Source of the DNA: Hydrogenophaga sp. BPS33
Lineage (GTDB): Bacteria > Pseudomonadota > Gammaproteobacteria > Burkholderiales > Burkholderiaceae_C
Length of the DNA stretch: 64,000 bases
Assembly: GCF_009859475.1 (NCBI RefSeq)
Contig: NZ_CP044549.1
Location: forward strand, 5,642,001 to 5,706,000
Direction of reading: 5' to 3'
Part shown: piece by piece, positions 17,404 through 26,593 of the stretch
Layout of the letters: each line of letters starts with the position of its first letter
Numbering within the stretch: position 1 is the stretch's first letter
Notes under the pieces: model-generated
What the model saw: the letters and a program-made list of their open reading frames with translations, nothing else
Told to the model about the DNA's origin: nothing
Databases searched by the model: none
Translations under genes and position numbers: made by a program

Positions 17404-18186
17404 ATGCCCCCTGAACCCACCATGGCCGAGACCATGGCCATCCTCCTGGCGCGCGACATGGCCAACGGAGAGAAGGCGATCATCGGCACCAACTCCGACA
17501 TCCAGGTGGCGGCGTGCAACCTCGCCCGCCTGATGCACGCACCCGACCTCTGGTGGATATCGGGCCCCGGCGGCATGGTCAATCCCGAGCGGGACCATCT
17601 CGTGTCCACCGCAGACCACGGCAACATCGCGTCGGCAGAGGCCTGGATGGACCTGCCCAACATGATCGACTTCATTGACTGGAAGATCCACTTCTTCGAC
17701 TTCGCCATCCTGTCGGCGCTGCAGGTGGACCAGTACGGCAACATCAACACGGTGGTGGTGGGCGACCAGACGAAGCCGAAGCTGCGCGGCCCCGGCACCG
17801 TCGGCATCAGCGCCTTGTGCGGACTGTCGCGCTACTTCAACGTGGTGATGGCCCATCACAGCAAGGCCGCCTTTGTGCCACGGGTGGATTTTCTCTGCGG
17901 CCCCGGCCACATGGAGGGCGGCACCTCGCGCGAAGACCGAGGCCTGCCACCCGGAGGCCCCCGGCTGGTCATCTCGCCACTGGGCGTGTTCGACTTCGAA
18001 CCGGGTTCCCGCCGGATGCGCATCCGGTCGCTGCACGCGGGCGTGGAGGTTCAGAAGGTCATCGACGCCACCGGGTTTGAGCTGGTCGTGCAGGGCGAAC
18101 CTGCGGTCACGCCAGCGGTGACGCCACAAGAGATCGAGCTGCTGCGATCGCGCGTGGACCGCGCGCAGGCCCTGCGCAAGGGTTAG
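17404..18186 (+). CDS. Class I CoA-transferase-like beta subunit (IpdB-like)
   Basis: 260 aa. Family I CoA-transferase beta fold: LLARDMANGEKAIIGTNSDI, ARLMHAPDLWWISGPGGM, FFDFAILSALQVDQYGNINT and FLCGPGHMEGG. At the place where true transferases have the SENG-type catalytic Glu, the sequence reads ISGPGGMV with no Glu. IpdAB of Mycobacterium, a ring-opening hydrolase in steroid catabolism, likewise lacks that residue. So hydrolytic C-C cleavage of a cyclic CoA thioester is possible; this is inference. The beta gene precedes alpha, with 34 bases between them. Confidence 0.82.
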   Translation: MPPEPTMAETMAILLARDMANGEKAIIGTNSDIQVAACNLARLMHAPDLWWISGPGGMVNPERDHLVSTADHGNIASAEAWMDLPNMIDFIDWKIHFFDFAILSALQVDQYGNINTVVVGDQTKPKLRGPGTVGISALCGLSRYFNVVMAHHSKAAFVPRVDFLCGPGHMEGGTSREDRGLPPGGPRLVISPLGVFDFEPGSRRMRIRSLHAGVEVQKVIDATGFELVVQGEPAVTPAVTPQEIELLRSRVDRAQALRKG

Positions 18187-18220
18187 GCCGAATCACAGAA
18201 CCCCATTCGCCAGAAGCACC

Positions 18221-19087
18221 ATGAAAAAACCTGTGTTCGTTTCACTGTCCGAGGCCATGGCCGACATACCCGATGGCTCGCGGGTGGCCTTGGGCGGATG
18301 GATTTTCAACGGGCAACCCATGGCCCTGGTCCGCGCCCTGATCCGCAAGGGCGCGAAGAATCTCGACCTGGTGCCAGCACCCGGATCGATCGCGCCCGAC
18401 ATGCTGATCGGTGCGGGATGTGCGCGCTCAACGTGCTGCGTGTTCATCAGCTTCGAGCAGTTCGGCCTGGCGCCGCACTTTCGCAAGCAGGCCGAGGCCG
18501 GGACGTTGAAGGTATACGACCTGGATGGCCCTGCGATCGCCGGCGGGCTGCGCGCCGCCATCTGCGACTTGCCGTACATGCCTGTGCCGGACCTGGGCAC
18601 CGACCTGCCCCGGCATGCGCCTGAACACTACCGGGAACTGCCCACTGCGCCGGGCGAGCGCAAGTTGCTCGCGGTCACGGCCATTCACCCCGATGTCTGT
18701 CTGCTGCACGCGCAGCAGGCCGACGATCTGGGCAATGTGCAGTACCTGGGCACGCCATTTTTCGACGCGATGCTGGCGCAAGCCTCGCGCAAGGTCATCG
18801 TCTCGGTGGACCGCATCGTCTCCCGGGAAACAGTCAGGGCGTCCAACCACCTGACCAAGCTGCCCCGGTCCATGGTGGACATGATCGTGGAGGCGCCTTT
18901 CGGCGCGCACCCGACGTCATCACCGTCTCTCTACCGCAACGACGAGGCGCATCTGCGCGCGTATGTGGAGGCGAGCCGGACAGACGAGGCCTTTCAGGCG
19001 TACTTGCGGCACTACGTTCACCCCGAACGCCACGACGCGTACCTGGACGCGGTGGGGGGCAGCATGCTCGCGGGCATTTCACACTAA
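18221..19087 (+). CDS. Class I CoA-transferase-like alpha subunit (IpdA-like)
   Basis: 288 aa. Family I alpha fold: SLSEAMADIPDGSRVALGGW, ALVRALIRKGAKNLDLVPAPG, VYDLDGPAIAGGLRAAI and LLHAQQADDLGNVQYLGTPF. The last block is the QADxxGNV signature of the family. It should form a heterodimer with the upstream beta-like subunit. It ends the operon and overlaps the convergent CaiB/BaiF gene by 4 bases (19084-19087). The length fits IpdA-type proteins. The catalytic identity (transferase or hydrolase) cannot be settled from sequence alone. Confidence 0.83.
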   Translation: MKKPVFVSLSEAMADIPDGSRVALGGWIFNGQPMALVRALIRKGAKNLDLVPAPGSIAPDMLIGAGCARSTCCVFISFEQFGLAPHFRKQAEAGTLKVYDLDGPAIAGGLRAAICDLPYMPVPDLGTDLPRHAPEHYRELPTAPGERKLLAVTAIHPDVCLLHAQQADDLGNVQYLGTPFFDAMLAQASRKVIVSVDRIVSRETVRASNHLTKLPRSMVDMIVEAPFGAHPTSSPSLYRNDEAHLRAYVEASRTDEAFQAYLRHYVHPERHDAYLDAVGGSMLAGISH

Positions 19088-20220
19088 GAGCGCCACATCG
19101 ACCCGATGTCGTTGCGCGCGTGTGCCGCGCGTGCGACATCAGAGTGTTCGCCCAGCGCGGGCACCCGACCGGGGTCGGTGCGCAGACCATCGAAGCGAGG
19201 GGCCGGCGATGCCTGGAGCATGCCTTGCCGCTCGAAGAAGGTGCCGCGCGCCGCCATGTGCGGGTGCGATCCGGCCTCCTGCGGTCTCAGCACCGGCGCA
19301 AAGCAGGCATCGCTGCCATCCAGCAATTGCGACCATTCGGCGCGCGTGCGCTCGGCGATCCGTTGCGCCACATGTGCCTTCAGCGTCGGCCACAGCGCGC
19401 GGTTCCACTGGGCCGTGAAACGCGCATCCCCGGACAGGCCCAGCTTGTCCAGCATGACCTGGTAGAACGCGGGCTCTACCGCAGCGAACGTGATGAACTC
19501 GCCGTCCCTGCAGCGGTAGGTGGCAAAGAAGTGAGATTCATCGTGCATGTTGCCGCCGCGGTTCAAGCCGGTCATGCCCTTGGCCTGCGTGCCCAGCAAC
19601 ACGTGCAGCATGTGGGCGCAGCCGTCCACCATGGCGGCATCCACCACGATGCCAAGGCCGGTTGCGCGCGCCCTCAGAAGGCCGGCAAGGATGCCCACGG
19701 CGAGGTAGAGAGCCCCACCGCCGATGTCACCGACCAGGGACACCGCCGACACCGGCGGCTCCGCCGCGGTGCCGTTGAAATAAAGCGCCCCGGCCAGGGC
19801 GGCGTAGTTGTTGTCGTGCCCTGCGGCGCGGGCCAGCGGCCCCTCTTGCCCCCAGCCGGTCACGCGCCCGTAGACCAGGCGCGGGTTGCGCGACATGCAC
19901 AGCTCGGGCCCGAGGTTCAGGCGCTCCATCGCGCCCGGCCGCATGCCCTCGATCAGCGCGTCGGCACCGTCCAGCAGTGCCAGCACCAGCTCGCGGTCGG
20001 CCGGGTCCTTCAGGTCGGCAACCACCGAACGCTTCCCACGCCGCACGGGTTGCAGCGCCAGGCGGGTGTCGGCGCGTTCGATGGAGATCACATCGGCCCC
20101 CAGATCGGCCAGGTGCATGGCACAGAACGGCCCGGGGCCGAGGCCACTGATCTCCACGATGCGCACACCGCTGAGGATGCCAGGTGCGGCGACAGGCGCC
20201 GTCTGCGAAGACTCAGGCAT
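19084..20220 (-). CDS. Alpha-methylacyl-CoA racemase-like protein (CaiB/BaiF family)
   Basis: 378 aa family III CoA-transferase fold with racemase rather than transferase signatures: VEISGLGPGPFCAMHLADLG near the N-terminus, AGHDNNYAALAG with the acid/base His (His135), and SLVGDIGGGALYLAVG with the partner Asp (Asp165). Amacr/MCR enzymes epimerise 2-methylacyl-CoAs so that (S)-specific ACADs can act. This fits a pathway for methyl-branched side chains. The ATG at 20220 overlaps the end of the upstream CaiB/BaiF gene by 8 bases. The longer open frame upstream is rejected. Confidence 0.88.
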   Translation of the reverse strand: MPESSQTAPVAAPGILSGVRIVEISGLGPGPFCAMHLADLGADVISIERADTRLALQPVRRGKRSVVADLKDPADRELVLALLDGADALIEGMRPGAMERLNLGPELCMSRNPRLVYGRVTGWGQEGPLARAAGHDNNYAALAGALYFNGTAAEPPVSAVSLVGDIGGGALYLAVGILAGLLRARATGLGIVVDAAMVDGCAHMLHVLLGTQAKGMTGLNRGGNMHDESHFFATYRCRDGEFITFAAVEPAFYQVMLDKLGLSGDARFTAQWNRALWPTLKAHVAQRIAERTRAEWSQLLDGSDACFAPVLRPQEAGSHPHMAARGTFFERQGMLQASPAPRFDGLRTDPGRVPALGEHSDVARAAHARNDIGSMWRS

Positions 20221-21379
20221 GGCCGTCTCCTGCGCCCATGCCGATTTCTGCCAACACTTCTTCGGTGTGCTGGCCCAGCAGCGGCGGCGCCAAGCGGACA
20301 CGGGCAGGTGTGCCCGAAAGCTGCAGCGGATTGGCAAGGACGCGCACCTCGCCAGCCGTCGGATGGGCGATGCGAACCACCATGTCGCGCTCGATCTCCG
20401 GGTCGGTGAACACCTCTTCGAAGGAGCGCACCAACGAGAAAAGAACGCCCTCGTTGGTCAGCCGCCGCATCAACTCGTCAACGCACACGGCTCGGCATGC
20501 CTGGGCGATCAGGGCGTTCACATCGGCCCGGTGCGCGAGGCGGCCTTTGCCGGTGGCGAAGCGCGCATCGTCCAGTTCGGCATGCGCCAAGGCCCGGACC
20601 AGCGCAGCCCAGTACTTGTCGTTGTGCGCAATGATGAAGACTTGGCGCTGGTCGCTGGTTTCGTAGGCGCCGTAAGGCACGATCTGGTAGTGCTCATTGC
20701 CGTGCCGCTCGGGCGTGCGGCCCGTGGCGAAGTAGTAGCCCTCGCGCGGCACCATGGCAGCCACCGTGGCATTGAGCATGGACAGGTCGATGCGCTGGCC
20801 AGATCCGTTGCGCTCCCGGGCCAGCAGGGCCAGTGCCACGCCATAGGCAGCGAAGATCGGTGTGGAGAAGTCCGACACCGCGAAGCCGGTGCGCAGCGGT
20901 CCCGTCTGCGCGGTGCCAGACAGTTGCATGACGCCAGACATCGCCTGGATCACCGGGTCCAGTGCCGGCCGGTCCCGGTTGACGCTGTCCTTGCCAAAGC
21001 CAGAGAGCGAGCAGTAAACGATCTTGGGGTTGACGGCCCGCACCGCTGCGTAGCCAATGCCGAGCCGATCGGCCGTGCCCGGTCTGAAGTTCTCGATCAC
21101 GACATCGGCGGTCTGCATCAGCCGCATCGCAGCTTGCAGGCCATGTGCGGACTTGAGATCGAGCACGACGCTGCGCTTGTTGCGGTTCACACTCAAATAG
21201 AACTCGGTTTCGCCGCCGATGCGCGTCTCGCCGGTGTTGCGCATCGCGTCGCCCTCGGGCGGTTCGATCTTGATCACGTCGGCGCCAAAGTCGGCGAGCA
21301 TCGTCGCGCACAGCGGGCCCGCCATCATCTGAGAGAAGTCGAGGACGCGAAACCCCTCGAGTGCGCCAGGTGCGATCAT
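20213..21379 (-). CDS. CaiB/BaiF family III CoA-transferase
   Basis: 388 aa. N-terminal VLDFSQMMAGPLCATMLADF and VIKIEPPEGDAMRNTG bind CoA. The catalytic Asp is kept (Asp141 in RPALDPVIQAMSG), so a CoA-transfer reaction between two carboxylic acids is expected. It overlaps the GntR regulator gene upstream by 4 bases and the racemase-like gene downstream by 8 bases, forming a regulator-transferase-racemase operon. Donor and acceptor acids are unknown. Confidence 0.9.
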   Translation of the reverse strand: MIAPGALEGFRVLDFSQMMAGPLCATMLADFGADVIKIEPPEGDAMRNTGETRIGGETEFYLSVNRNKRSVVLDLKSAHGLQAAMRLMQTADVVIENFRPGTADRLGIGYAAVRAVNPKIVYCSLSGFGKDSVNRDRPALDPVIQAMSGVMQLSGTAQTGPLRTGFAVSDFSTPIFAAYGVALALLARERNGSGQRIDLSMLNATVAAMVPREGYYFATGRTPERHGNEHYQIVPYGAYETSDQRQVFIIAHNDKYWAALVRALAHAELDDARFATGKGRLAHRADVNALIAQACRAVCVDELMRRLTNEGVLFSLVRSFEEVFTDPEIERDMVVRIAHPTAGEVRVLANPLQLSGTPARVRLAPPLLGQHTEEVLAEIGMGAGDGHA

Positions 21380-22254
21380 GGTGCGCCCTTCCTCTTCATC
21401 GGCTGGCCGCCTGTGGTTTCAGCCGCGCTCAAGCGGGCGGCCTCTTTGAGATACAGCGTCTGCTGCCGCAAGAGATGGCGACGGATGGCGTCGGTGCTGG
21501 CCACCGCGTCCCGGGCCCGAAGGCTTCGCAGCAAGCGGCGCCGAAACGGCATCACCAGGCTGCTGGGCGTGCGTTCGATGCGGCTCACGAACTCCCGGGT
21601 GATGGCGATCACCGCGTCGGTGATGGCCACCAGCAGTGCATTGCCTGTCATGCGCGCCAGCAGCTTGTGGAACTCCAGGTTGAGCTCCGTGCGCCTGGCC
21701 AGATCGTTCTGGCGAATGGCCTCTTCGGCAGCGGCCACGTTGGCCTCCAGCTGATCGAACTCGGCTTCGCTGGCACGCTGGCACGCCAGATGAACGACCT
21801 CGGTACCGATCAGCACGCGCACCTCCGTCAGGTCCTGGGGCCGTATCGTGCCCAGCGAGAACAGGTCGCCCAAAACCGCTTCCACCGCCGTGCCGCCATT
21901 GCTGCGGATCACCGCACCACCGGCAGGGCCATGCCGAATCTCCAGAAGCCCCTGCTCCTGCAGCGATCGCAGCGCCTGTCGCACCGTGTTGCGGCTGACC
22001 TGCAACTGTTCTGCCAGCTCCCTTTCGGGCGGCAGCCGATCGCCCGACTGAAGCTCCTGACTGCGCAGCATGCTGCGCACCTGTTCAATGATTTCGGCCG
22101 CCGGTCGCGCGCCGGTCACGGGTTGGAAGTGCGGGCGTTTCGCACCCCTTTCTGCGGTGCGCACAGGCGGCTGGCGTGGTGTCGCCACGCCATGCGCAGA
22201 AAGACCTGTGGCACGGCGTCCGGCCGGCACGGTTCGGCTTGAAATGCTGAGCAT
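21376..22254 (-). CDS. GntR-family regulator, FadR/FCD type
   Basis: About 292 aa. A basic, Pro-rich N-terminal tail of about 45 residues precedes the winged helix-turn-helix (about 50-120; RLPPERELAEQLQVSRNTVR with the recognition helix at 87-98), then an FCD ligand-binding domain (about 135-270, NLEFHKLLARMTGN). It is divergent from a CaiB/BaiF gene, with two operator palindromes between them, so autoregulation is likely. The recognition helix matches that of the second GntR at 28776-29573. The ATG at 22284 is an alternative start but lies within an operator. Ligand presumably an acid or acyl-CoA of this pathway. Confidence 0.9.
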   Translation of the reverse strand: MLSISSRTVPAGRRATGLSAHGVATPRQPPVRTAERGAKRPHFQPVTGARPAAEIIEQVRSMLRSQELQSGDRLPPERELAEQLQVSRNTVRQALRSLQEQGLLEIRHGPAGGAVIRSNGGTAVEAVLGDLFSLGTIRPQDLTEVRVLIGTEVVHLACQRASEAEFDQLEANVAAAEEAIRQNDLARRTELNLEFHKLLARMTGNALLVAITDAVIAITREFVSRIERTPSSLVMPFRRRLLRSLRARDAVASTDAIRRHLLRQQTLYLKEAARLSAAETTGGQPMKRKGAP

Positions 22255-22272
22255 CGGTTGACTTTCCAAAAA

Positions 22273-22305
22273 AGGGTGACCCATAATATCACTATGGATG
22301 ACCCA
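22273..22305. promoter_or_regulatory. Two FadR/GntR-type operators between gntR and CaiB/BaiF gene
   Basis: AGGGTGACCCA at 22273-22283 and TGGATGACCCA at 22295-22305, centres 22 bp apart. They sit in the 39-base gap between the divergent regulator and CoA-transferase starts; the second overlaps the CoA-transferase start codon. This placement is the strongest sign that the adjacent GntR protein binds this motif. Confidence 0.68.
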
Positions 22306-23463
22306 ATAAAATCCCCAGCACAGACCGCCAGCAGCGAGCCGAACGAAGCGCCACTCGCAGGCATTCGCGTCATTGATCTGAGCAGCTACATGACCGGACC
22401 ATTGACTTCCACCACGTTGGCAGACCTTGGCGCCGAGGTGATCAAGGTGGAGCCGCCCGGAGGCGATGGCTTTCGCGGGTTTGGCCACAAGGTCAACGGC
22501 TGGAGCGCGCTGTGGTCGACCTGCAACCGCGGCAAGCAAAGCATCGTTCTGGATCTCAAGCAGGACACCGGCCTGGCCACGCTCAAGCAGCTCCTGCTGG
22601 AGGCGGACGTCCTGGTCGAGAACTGGCGCCCACATGTCGCCGCTTCGCTGGGTCTGGGACGCGAGGTGCTGGAGGCGTTGTTCCCACGCCTGGTCCACCT
22701 GTCCATCACGGGCTACGGGGAAAGTGGTCCGCTGTCCGAGGAGCCTGCGTACGACTCGCTCATTCAGGGCTACAGCGGCATGGCGCATCTGCACGGTGGC
22801 GGTGGAACGCCGGCCGTGGCGGCCTATTGGGTGGTGGACAAGGTGGTCGCCGCCTATGGCGCGCAGGCGGTTCTGGCGGCCCTGGTGCAGCGCGGCCGCA
22901 CCGGCAAGGGCGGACATGTTGCCCTGCCGATGCTCGATGTGACGGCCTACTTCAACTTCTGCGACATGGCGCAGCACCGCACCTTCGTCGGCGACGAGAC
23001 GCCCTGGAAGGAGCCCTTCAACCCGGTCGTGCGCACCGCCGATGGGCACCTGATCATTGCGCCTGTGAATGGCGGGCAGCTCTCACGCACGCTCAAGGCT
23101 GTTGGCCGCTCCGACCTCAAGGAGCAGATGCTGTCGATGAAGAACCACGGCGAGATGATCGACTTCTTCTACCGCCATCTCAACGAGATCCTGTCGGCCC
23201 GGCCAAGCGCCCATTGGCTGGAAGCGTTCCGCCAGTTCGACGTTCCCGCCGCGCCGGTGCGCACGCTGGACGAACACCTGTCGGATCCCCAGGTGGTGCA
23301 CAACCGCATCTACCACGAGGTGCCCTCCCCGGCCGGCATGCCCCTGCGTGTCACCCGGTACCCGGCGCGATTCGACGGCGCCATGCTGCGCCCGGCTGGC
23401 GCCCCTCCCGCGGTGGACGCCGACGCCCAAGCCATCCGCGAGCGCCTGAGCCCTCTTCCTTGA
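22294..23463 (+). CDS. CaiB/BaiF family III CoA-transferase
   Basis: 389 aa. CoA-binding N-terminus VIDLSSYMTGPLTSTTLADL and VIKVEPPGGDGFRGFG. The catalytic Asp is present (Asp154 in EEPAYDSLIQGYSGM). The start codon is embedded in an operator and there is no visible Shine-Dalgarno, so the transcript may be very short-leadered. It heads a plus-strand operon: CoA-transferase, crotonase, CaiB-like, Bug, ACAD, Bug. It probably activates a carboxylic substrate or intermediate by CoA exchange. Confidence 0.9.
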   Translation: MDDPIKSPAQTASSEPNEAPLAGIRVIDLSSYMTGPLTSTTLADLGAEVIKVEPPGGDGFRGFGHKVNGWSALWSTCNRGKQSIVLDLKQDTGLATLKQLLLEADVLVENWRPHVAASLGLGREVLEALFPRLVHLSITGYGESGPLSEEPAYDSLIQGYSGMAHLHGGGGTPAVAAYWVVDKVVAAYGAQAVLAALVQRGRTGKGGHVALPMLDVTAYFNFCDMAQHRTFVGDETPWKEPFNPVVRTADGHLIIAPVNGGQLSRTLKAVGRSDLKEQMLSMKNHGEMIDFFYRHLNEILSARPSAHWLEAFRQFDVPAAPVRTLDEHLSDPQVVHNRIYHEVPSPAGMPLRVTRYPARFDGAMLRPAGAPPAVDADAQAIRERLSPLP

Positions 23464-23478
23464 AAGACAGACAAGTCC

Positions 23479-24384
23479 ATGAACACCACGACATCTGCAA
23501 CCAGCGATCCCCAAACGGCCGTGCTCTTCGAGAAGAAGGATGGCAAGGCCTACATCACCTTCAACCGCCCCGAAAAGCGGAATGCGCTGAGCTATGCGTC
23601 TTTCGACAGGATGATGGAATGCCTGTCGGATGCCGAGCGGGACGACGACATCCGTGTGGTCGTCATCCAGGGCGCAGGCGGGCACTTCTGTGCCGGCCAC
23701 GATCTGGTCGAGATCGGCAGCGAATACGGTTTCGATCCGAGTGGCAAAGCACGTCGACCCAGCCAGCGGGCGCGGCTCGACTTCGATCGCCGGCATCTCA
23801 ACCAGTTTCGCGACCTGCTCTACTGCAGCAAGCCGACCGTTGCTCTGGTGCGGGGATATTGCGTGGGTGCGGGCCTGCACATCGTCGAGGCGTGCGATCT
23901 GGCCATTGCCAGCGATGCGGCCCGCATCGGACACCCGGAACAGAAGTCGGGTCTGGCCGGCGCGGCCTACATGACGGCCTGGAACATCCTGGCCGCTGGC
24001 CCGAAGAAGGCGCGGGAACTGCTGCTGATCGCCGACGTGCTGCCGCCACAGGAAGCGGTGCAGATGGGCCTGGTCAACAAGGTGGTTCCAGACGACCAGC
24101 TCGATGCCGCAGGCGAGGACTGGGCCGACCGCATTGCGCGGCTGCCGCGCGACGCCATTGCCATCGGCAAGGCAGCGGCACACGTGGCGCTCGATTCGCT
24201 GGGCATGACGAGCCAGTTCACGCATGGGTACGTGATGCATGCGCTGTCCACCAACATCCGCTATGAAGAAGACGAATACAACTTCATGAAGCAGCGCCGA
24301 GAGAAGGGCGTGCGCGCGGCCTCTCACGGACGCGAGGAACGTTTTGACCAAAAGGGTGAGAAGCGCCCGGGACAGGGCGAATGA
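23479..24384 (+). CDS. Crotonase-family protein (atypical active site)
   Basis: 301 aa, longer than a standard crotonase. Oxyanion-hole segments FCAGHDLVEIGSEYGF and YCVGAGLHIVEACDLAIASD are present. At the first catalytic Glu position (GGGxE in hydratases) it has GAGLH; the second keeps Glu (IGHPEQKSGLAG). The C-terminal tail YEEDEYNFMKQRREKGVR resembles the tail of 33481-34341, so the two are paralogues of one subfamily. Isomerase, hydrolase or lyase chemistry is possible. It overlaps the next CaiB/BaiF gene by 4 bases. Confidence 0.88.
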   Translation: MNTTTSATSDPQTAVLFEKKDGKAYITFNRPEKRNALSYASFDRMMECLSDAERDDDIRVVVIQGAGGHFCAGHDLVEIGSEYGFDPSGKARRPSQRARLDFDRRHLNQFRDLLYCSKPTVALVRGYCVGAGLHIVEACDLAIASDAARIGHPEQKSGLAGAAYMTAWNILAAGPKKARELLLIADVLPPQEAVQMGLVNKVVPDDQLDAAGEDWADRIARLPRDAIAIGKAAAHVALDSLGMTSQFTHGYVMHALSTNIRYEEDEYNFMKQRREKGVRAASHGREERFDQKGEKRPGQGE

Positions 24385-25580
24385 CAAGCCCGCATGCCGC
24401 AGCAGGCGTGCTGCGAGGCCTGCGGGTGGTGGACTTTTCCACCATGATCGCAGGCCCATACTGCACGCGATGGCTGTCCGACCTGGGCGCCGAGGTGATC
24501 AAGGTGGAGCCGCCCGAGGGTGACCACATGCGCCACCGACCACCGCTGCGCGACGGACACAGCGCCTTCTTTGGCCATCTCAATGCGGGCAAGCGCTGCA
24601 TCTCGCTGGACCTGAAGCAGCCGGCCGGGCTGGGCCTCGCCCGTTCACTGGCGGCCTCGGCCGATGTGGTGGTGGAAGCCTTTCGCCCGGGCGTGATGCA
24701 GCGCCTGGGACTGGGCGCGCAGGCGTTGCGCGAGCAACGTCCTGCGCTGATCTACTGCTCCATTTCCGGCTTCGGACAGGACACCGACTGGTCGGCCCGA
24801 CCGGCCTACGCGCCGGTCGTGCACGCCGCCAGCGGGTTCGACATGGCGCTGGGAAAAGGCCCGAACGGCGAGCCCATCAGTGCGTCCATGCCGATGGCCG
24901 ACATGCTCACCGCGATGTTTGCGGCGATGTCCATCCAGACGGCGTTGCTGCAGCGCCAGCGCACCGGACGGGGCACCGTGATCGACGTGAACCTGATGGA
25001 CAGCGTGCTCAACGTGATGCCCTACGAGTTCCAGAGCGCGCAACAGGCGCAGCAGCAGCCACGGCCGGTGTACCGGCCGATGCGTGCCAGCGATGGCTGG
25101 GTGCTGGTCACGCCCATCAACCACCGCAACTTCCTCAACCTCTGCGACGCCGTGGGGCAGCCGCAATGGCGCGAGGACCCGCTGCTGGCGACCGATGCGG
25201 ACCGCTTTCAGAACTGGGACACCTTCATGGACCGCATCGAGGACTGGACCCGCCACCGCAGCGCCGTGGAATGCGAGCGCACGTTTGCCGCACAGGGTGT
25301 GCCTTGCGCCCGCTACCGCGACTTGCGCGAGGTCATCCAGGACCCGCAGTTCCAACAGCGCGACAGCTTCGCATCGGTGCAGGACCCCGCCGGCAGCTTC
25401 CTCACGACCCGACTGCCGTTTGCGCTGGACGGTGTGCGGCCCGGCACGGGCGCGCATGCGGCGCCGTTTGGCGCCGACACGCAGGCTGTGCTTCGCGACG
25501 AACTGCGCCTGACCGCAGAACAGATCGACGCACTGGTTCGCCAGGGCGCTGCCTTCCGCCTCGCCACACCACACCCCTGA
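24381..25580 (+). CDS. CaiB/BaiF-family protein lacking the catalytic aspartate
   Basis: 399 aa. The fold is clear: VVDFSTMIAGPYCTRWLSDL and VIKVEPPEGDHMRHRP, then AGKRCISLDLKQPAG. At the nucleophile position, where family III transferases have Asp in YDPVVQAxSG, this protein reads PAYAPVVHAASG (Ala144). Without that Asp a glutamyl/aspartyl-CoA intermediate cannot form there, so it may be a racemase-like, non-catalytic or differently acting member. It overlaps the crotonase gene by 4 bases and precedes a Bug gene. Confidence 0.85.
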   Translation: MTSPHAAAGVLRGLRVVDFSTMIAGPYCTRWLSDLGAEVIKVEPPEGDHMRHRPPLRDGHSAFFGHLNAGKRCISLDLKQPAGLGLARSLAASADVVVEAFRPGVMQRLGLGAQALREQRPALIYCSISGFGQDTDWSARPAYAPVVHAASGFDMALGKGPNGEPISASMPMADMLTAMFAAMSIQTALLQRQRTGRGTVIDVNLMDSVLNVMPYEFQSAQQAQQQPRPVYRPMRASDGWVLVTPINHRNFLNLCDAVGQPQWREDPLLATDADRFQNWDTFMDRIEDWTRHRSAVECERTFAAQGVPCARYRDLREVIQDPQFQQRDSFASVQDPAGSFLTTRLPFALDGVRPGTGAHAAPFGADTQAVLRDELRLTAEQIDALVRQGAAFRLATPHP

Positions 25581-25596
25581 ACACAAGGAGACAAAC

Positions 25597-26556
25597 ATGT
25601 TGAACCGTCGAACCGTTTTAAGTGCATGCCTGATCTCGGCTCTGGCATGCACCCCTGCGTTGGCCCAGAACCCGCCCGAGGGGCCGCTGCACATCGTCGT
25701 GCCCACGACACCCGGGTCCACGCCCGACCTGCTGGCGCGGTTGATCGGCCCGAAGCTGTCGCAGCGCCTGGGCCGCCCGGTGGTGGTCGAGAACCGCACC
25801 GGCGCGTCCGGCAACATCGGCGCCGAGGCGGTCGCCCGTGCGGCGCCGAACGGCTCCACCGTGCTGATCGCGGCCAGCACGCTGGCCACCGGGGCCATGC
25901 TGCAACCGTCTTCCACGTTCGAGGCGACCAAGGACCTGGCGCCTGTGATGCTGATGGGCTGGAGCCGACTGGTGCTGGTGACGCACACGGGAACCGGCTT
26001 CAAGTCCATCGACGATCTGCTCCAGGCCGCGCGCAAGGCACCGGGCAAACTCAACTACGGCAGCCCCGGCAACGGCACGCCCAACCACCTGGCCGCCGAG
26101 CTGTTCAAGACGGCCACGAAGACCTACATCATGCACATCCCCTACCGGGGGTCGGCCCAGCAGTTGACCGATCTGGTCGCCGGGCAGATCGACATGGCGC
26201 CGCTGACCGCCAGCGCCGTCGCGCCGCACGTGCGCAGCGGCAAGCTCGTGCCGCTGGCGGTGACGGGCGACAAGCGCTCACCGCTCCTGCCGGGCGTGCC
26301 AGCCTTGTCGGAACAAGGCATTCCGGGCGTGGACGGCAACATCTGGTACGGCATGTTTGCGCCACGCGGAACACCCACCGAATTTGTGTCGCGGCTCAAC
26401 ACCCTCATCAGCGACATTCTGCGCGGTGAAGAAGCTGCCCTGTCCGCGCAAGGCTTCGAGCTGGAGACATCCACTCCGCAGGACCTGCAACAGCTTCTCA
26501 CGCGCGACACGGTGCGCTGGGGTGAGCTGATCAAGCTGCAGGGCATCAAACCCTAG
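25597..26556 (+). CDS. Bug/TctC-family periplasmic solute-binding protein
   Basis: 319 aa from [20 protein letters not shown], signal peptide ending PALA before QNPPEG. Hallmarks: [46 protein letters not shown] and [13 protein letters not shown]. The leader AAGGAGACAAAC precedes the ATG. The first-motif AGG is replaced by TPGST, suggesting different ligand contacts from the other paralogues. It is fourth in the plus-strand operon and ends LQGIKP, similar to other Bug C-termini here. Confidence 0.9.
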   Translation: MLNRRTVLSACLISALACTPALAQNPPEGPLHIVVPTTPGSTPDLLARLIGPKLSQRLGRPVVVENRTGASGNIGAEAVARAAPNGSTVLIAASTLATGAMLQPSSTFEATKDLAPVMLMGWSRLVLVTHTGTGFKSIDDLLQAARKAPGKLNYGSPGNGTPNHLAAELFKTATKTYIMHIPYRGSAQQLTDLVAGQIDMAPLTASAVAPHVRSGKLVPLAVTGDKRSPLLPGVPALSEQGIPGVDGNIWYGMFAPRGTPTEFVSRLNTLISDILRGEEAALSAQGFELETSTPQDLQQLLTRDTVRWGELIKLQGIKP

Positions 26557-26593
26557 TCCGGGAAGTCATCGCAATGGAAACGAGACGCTGAAC

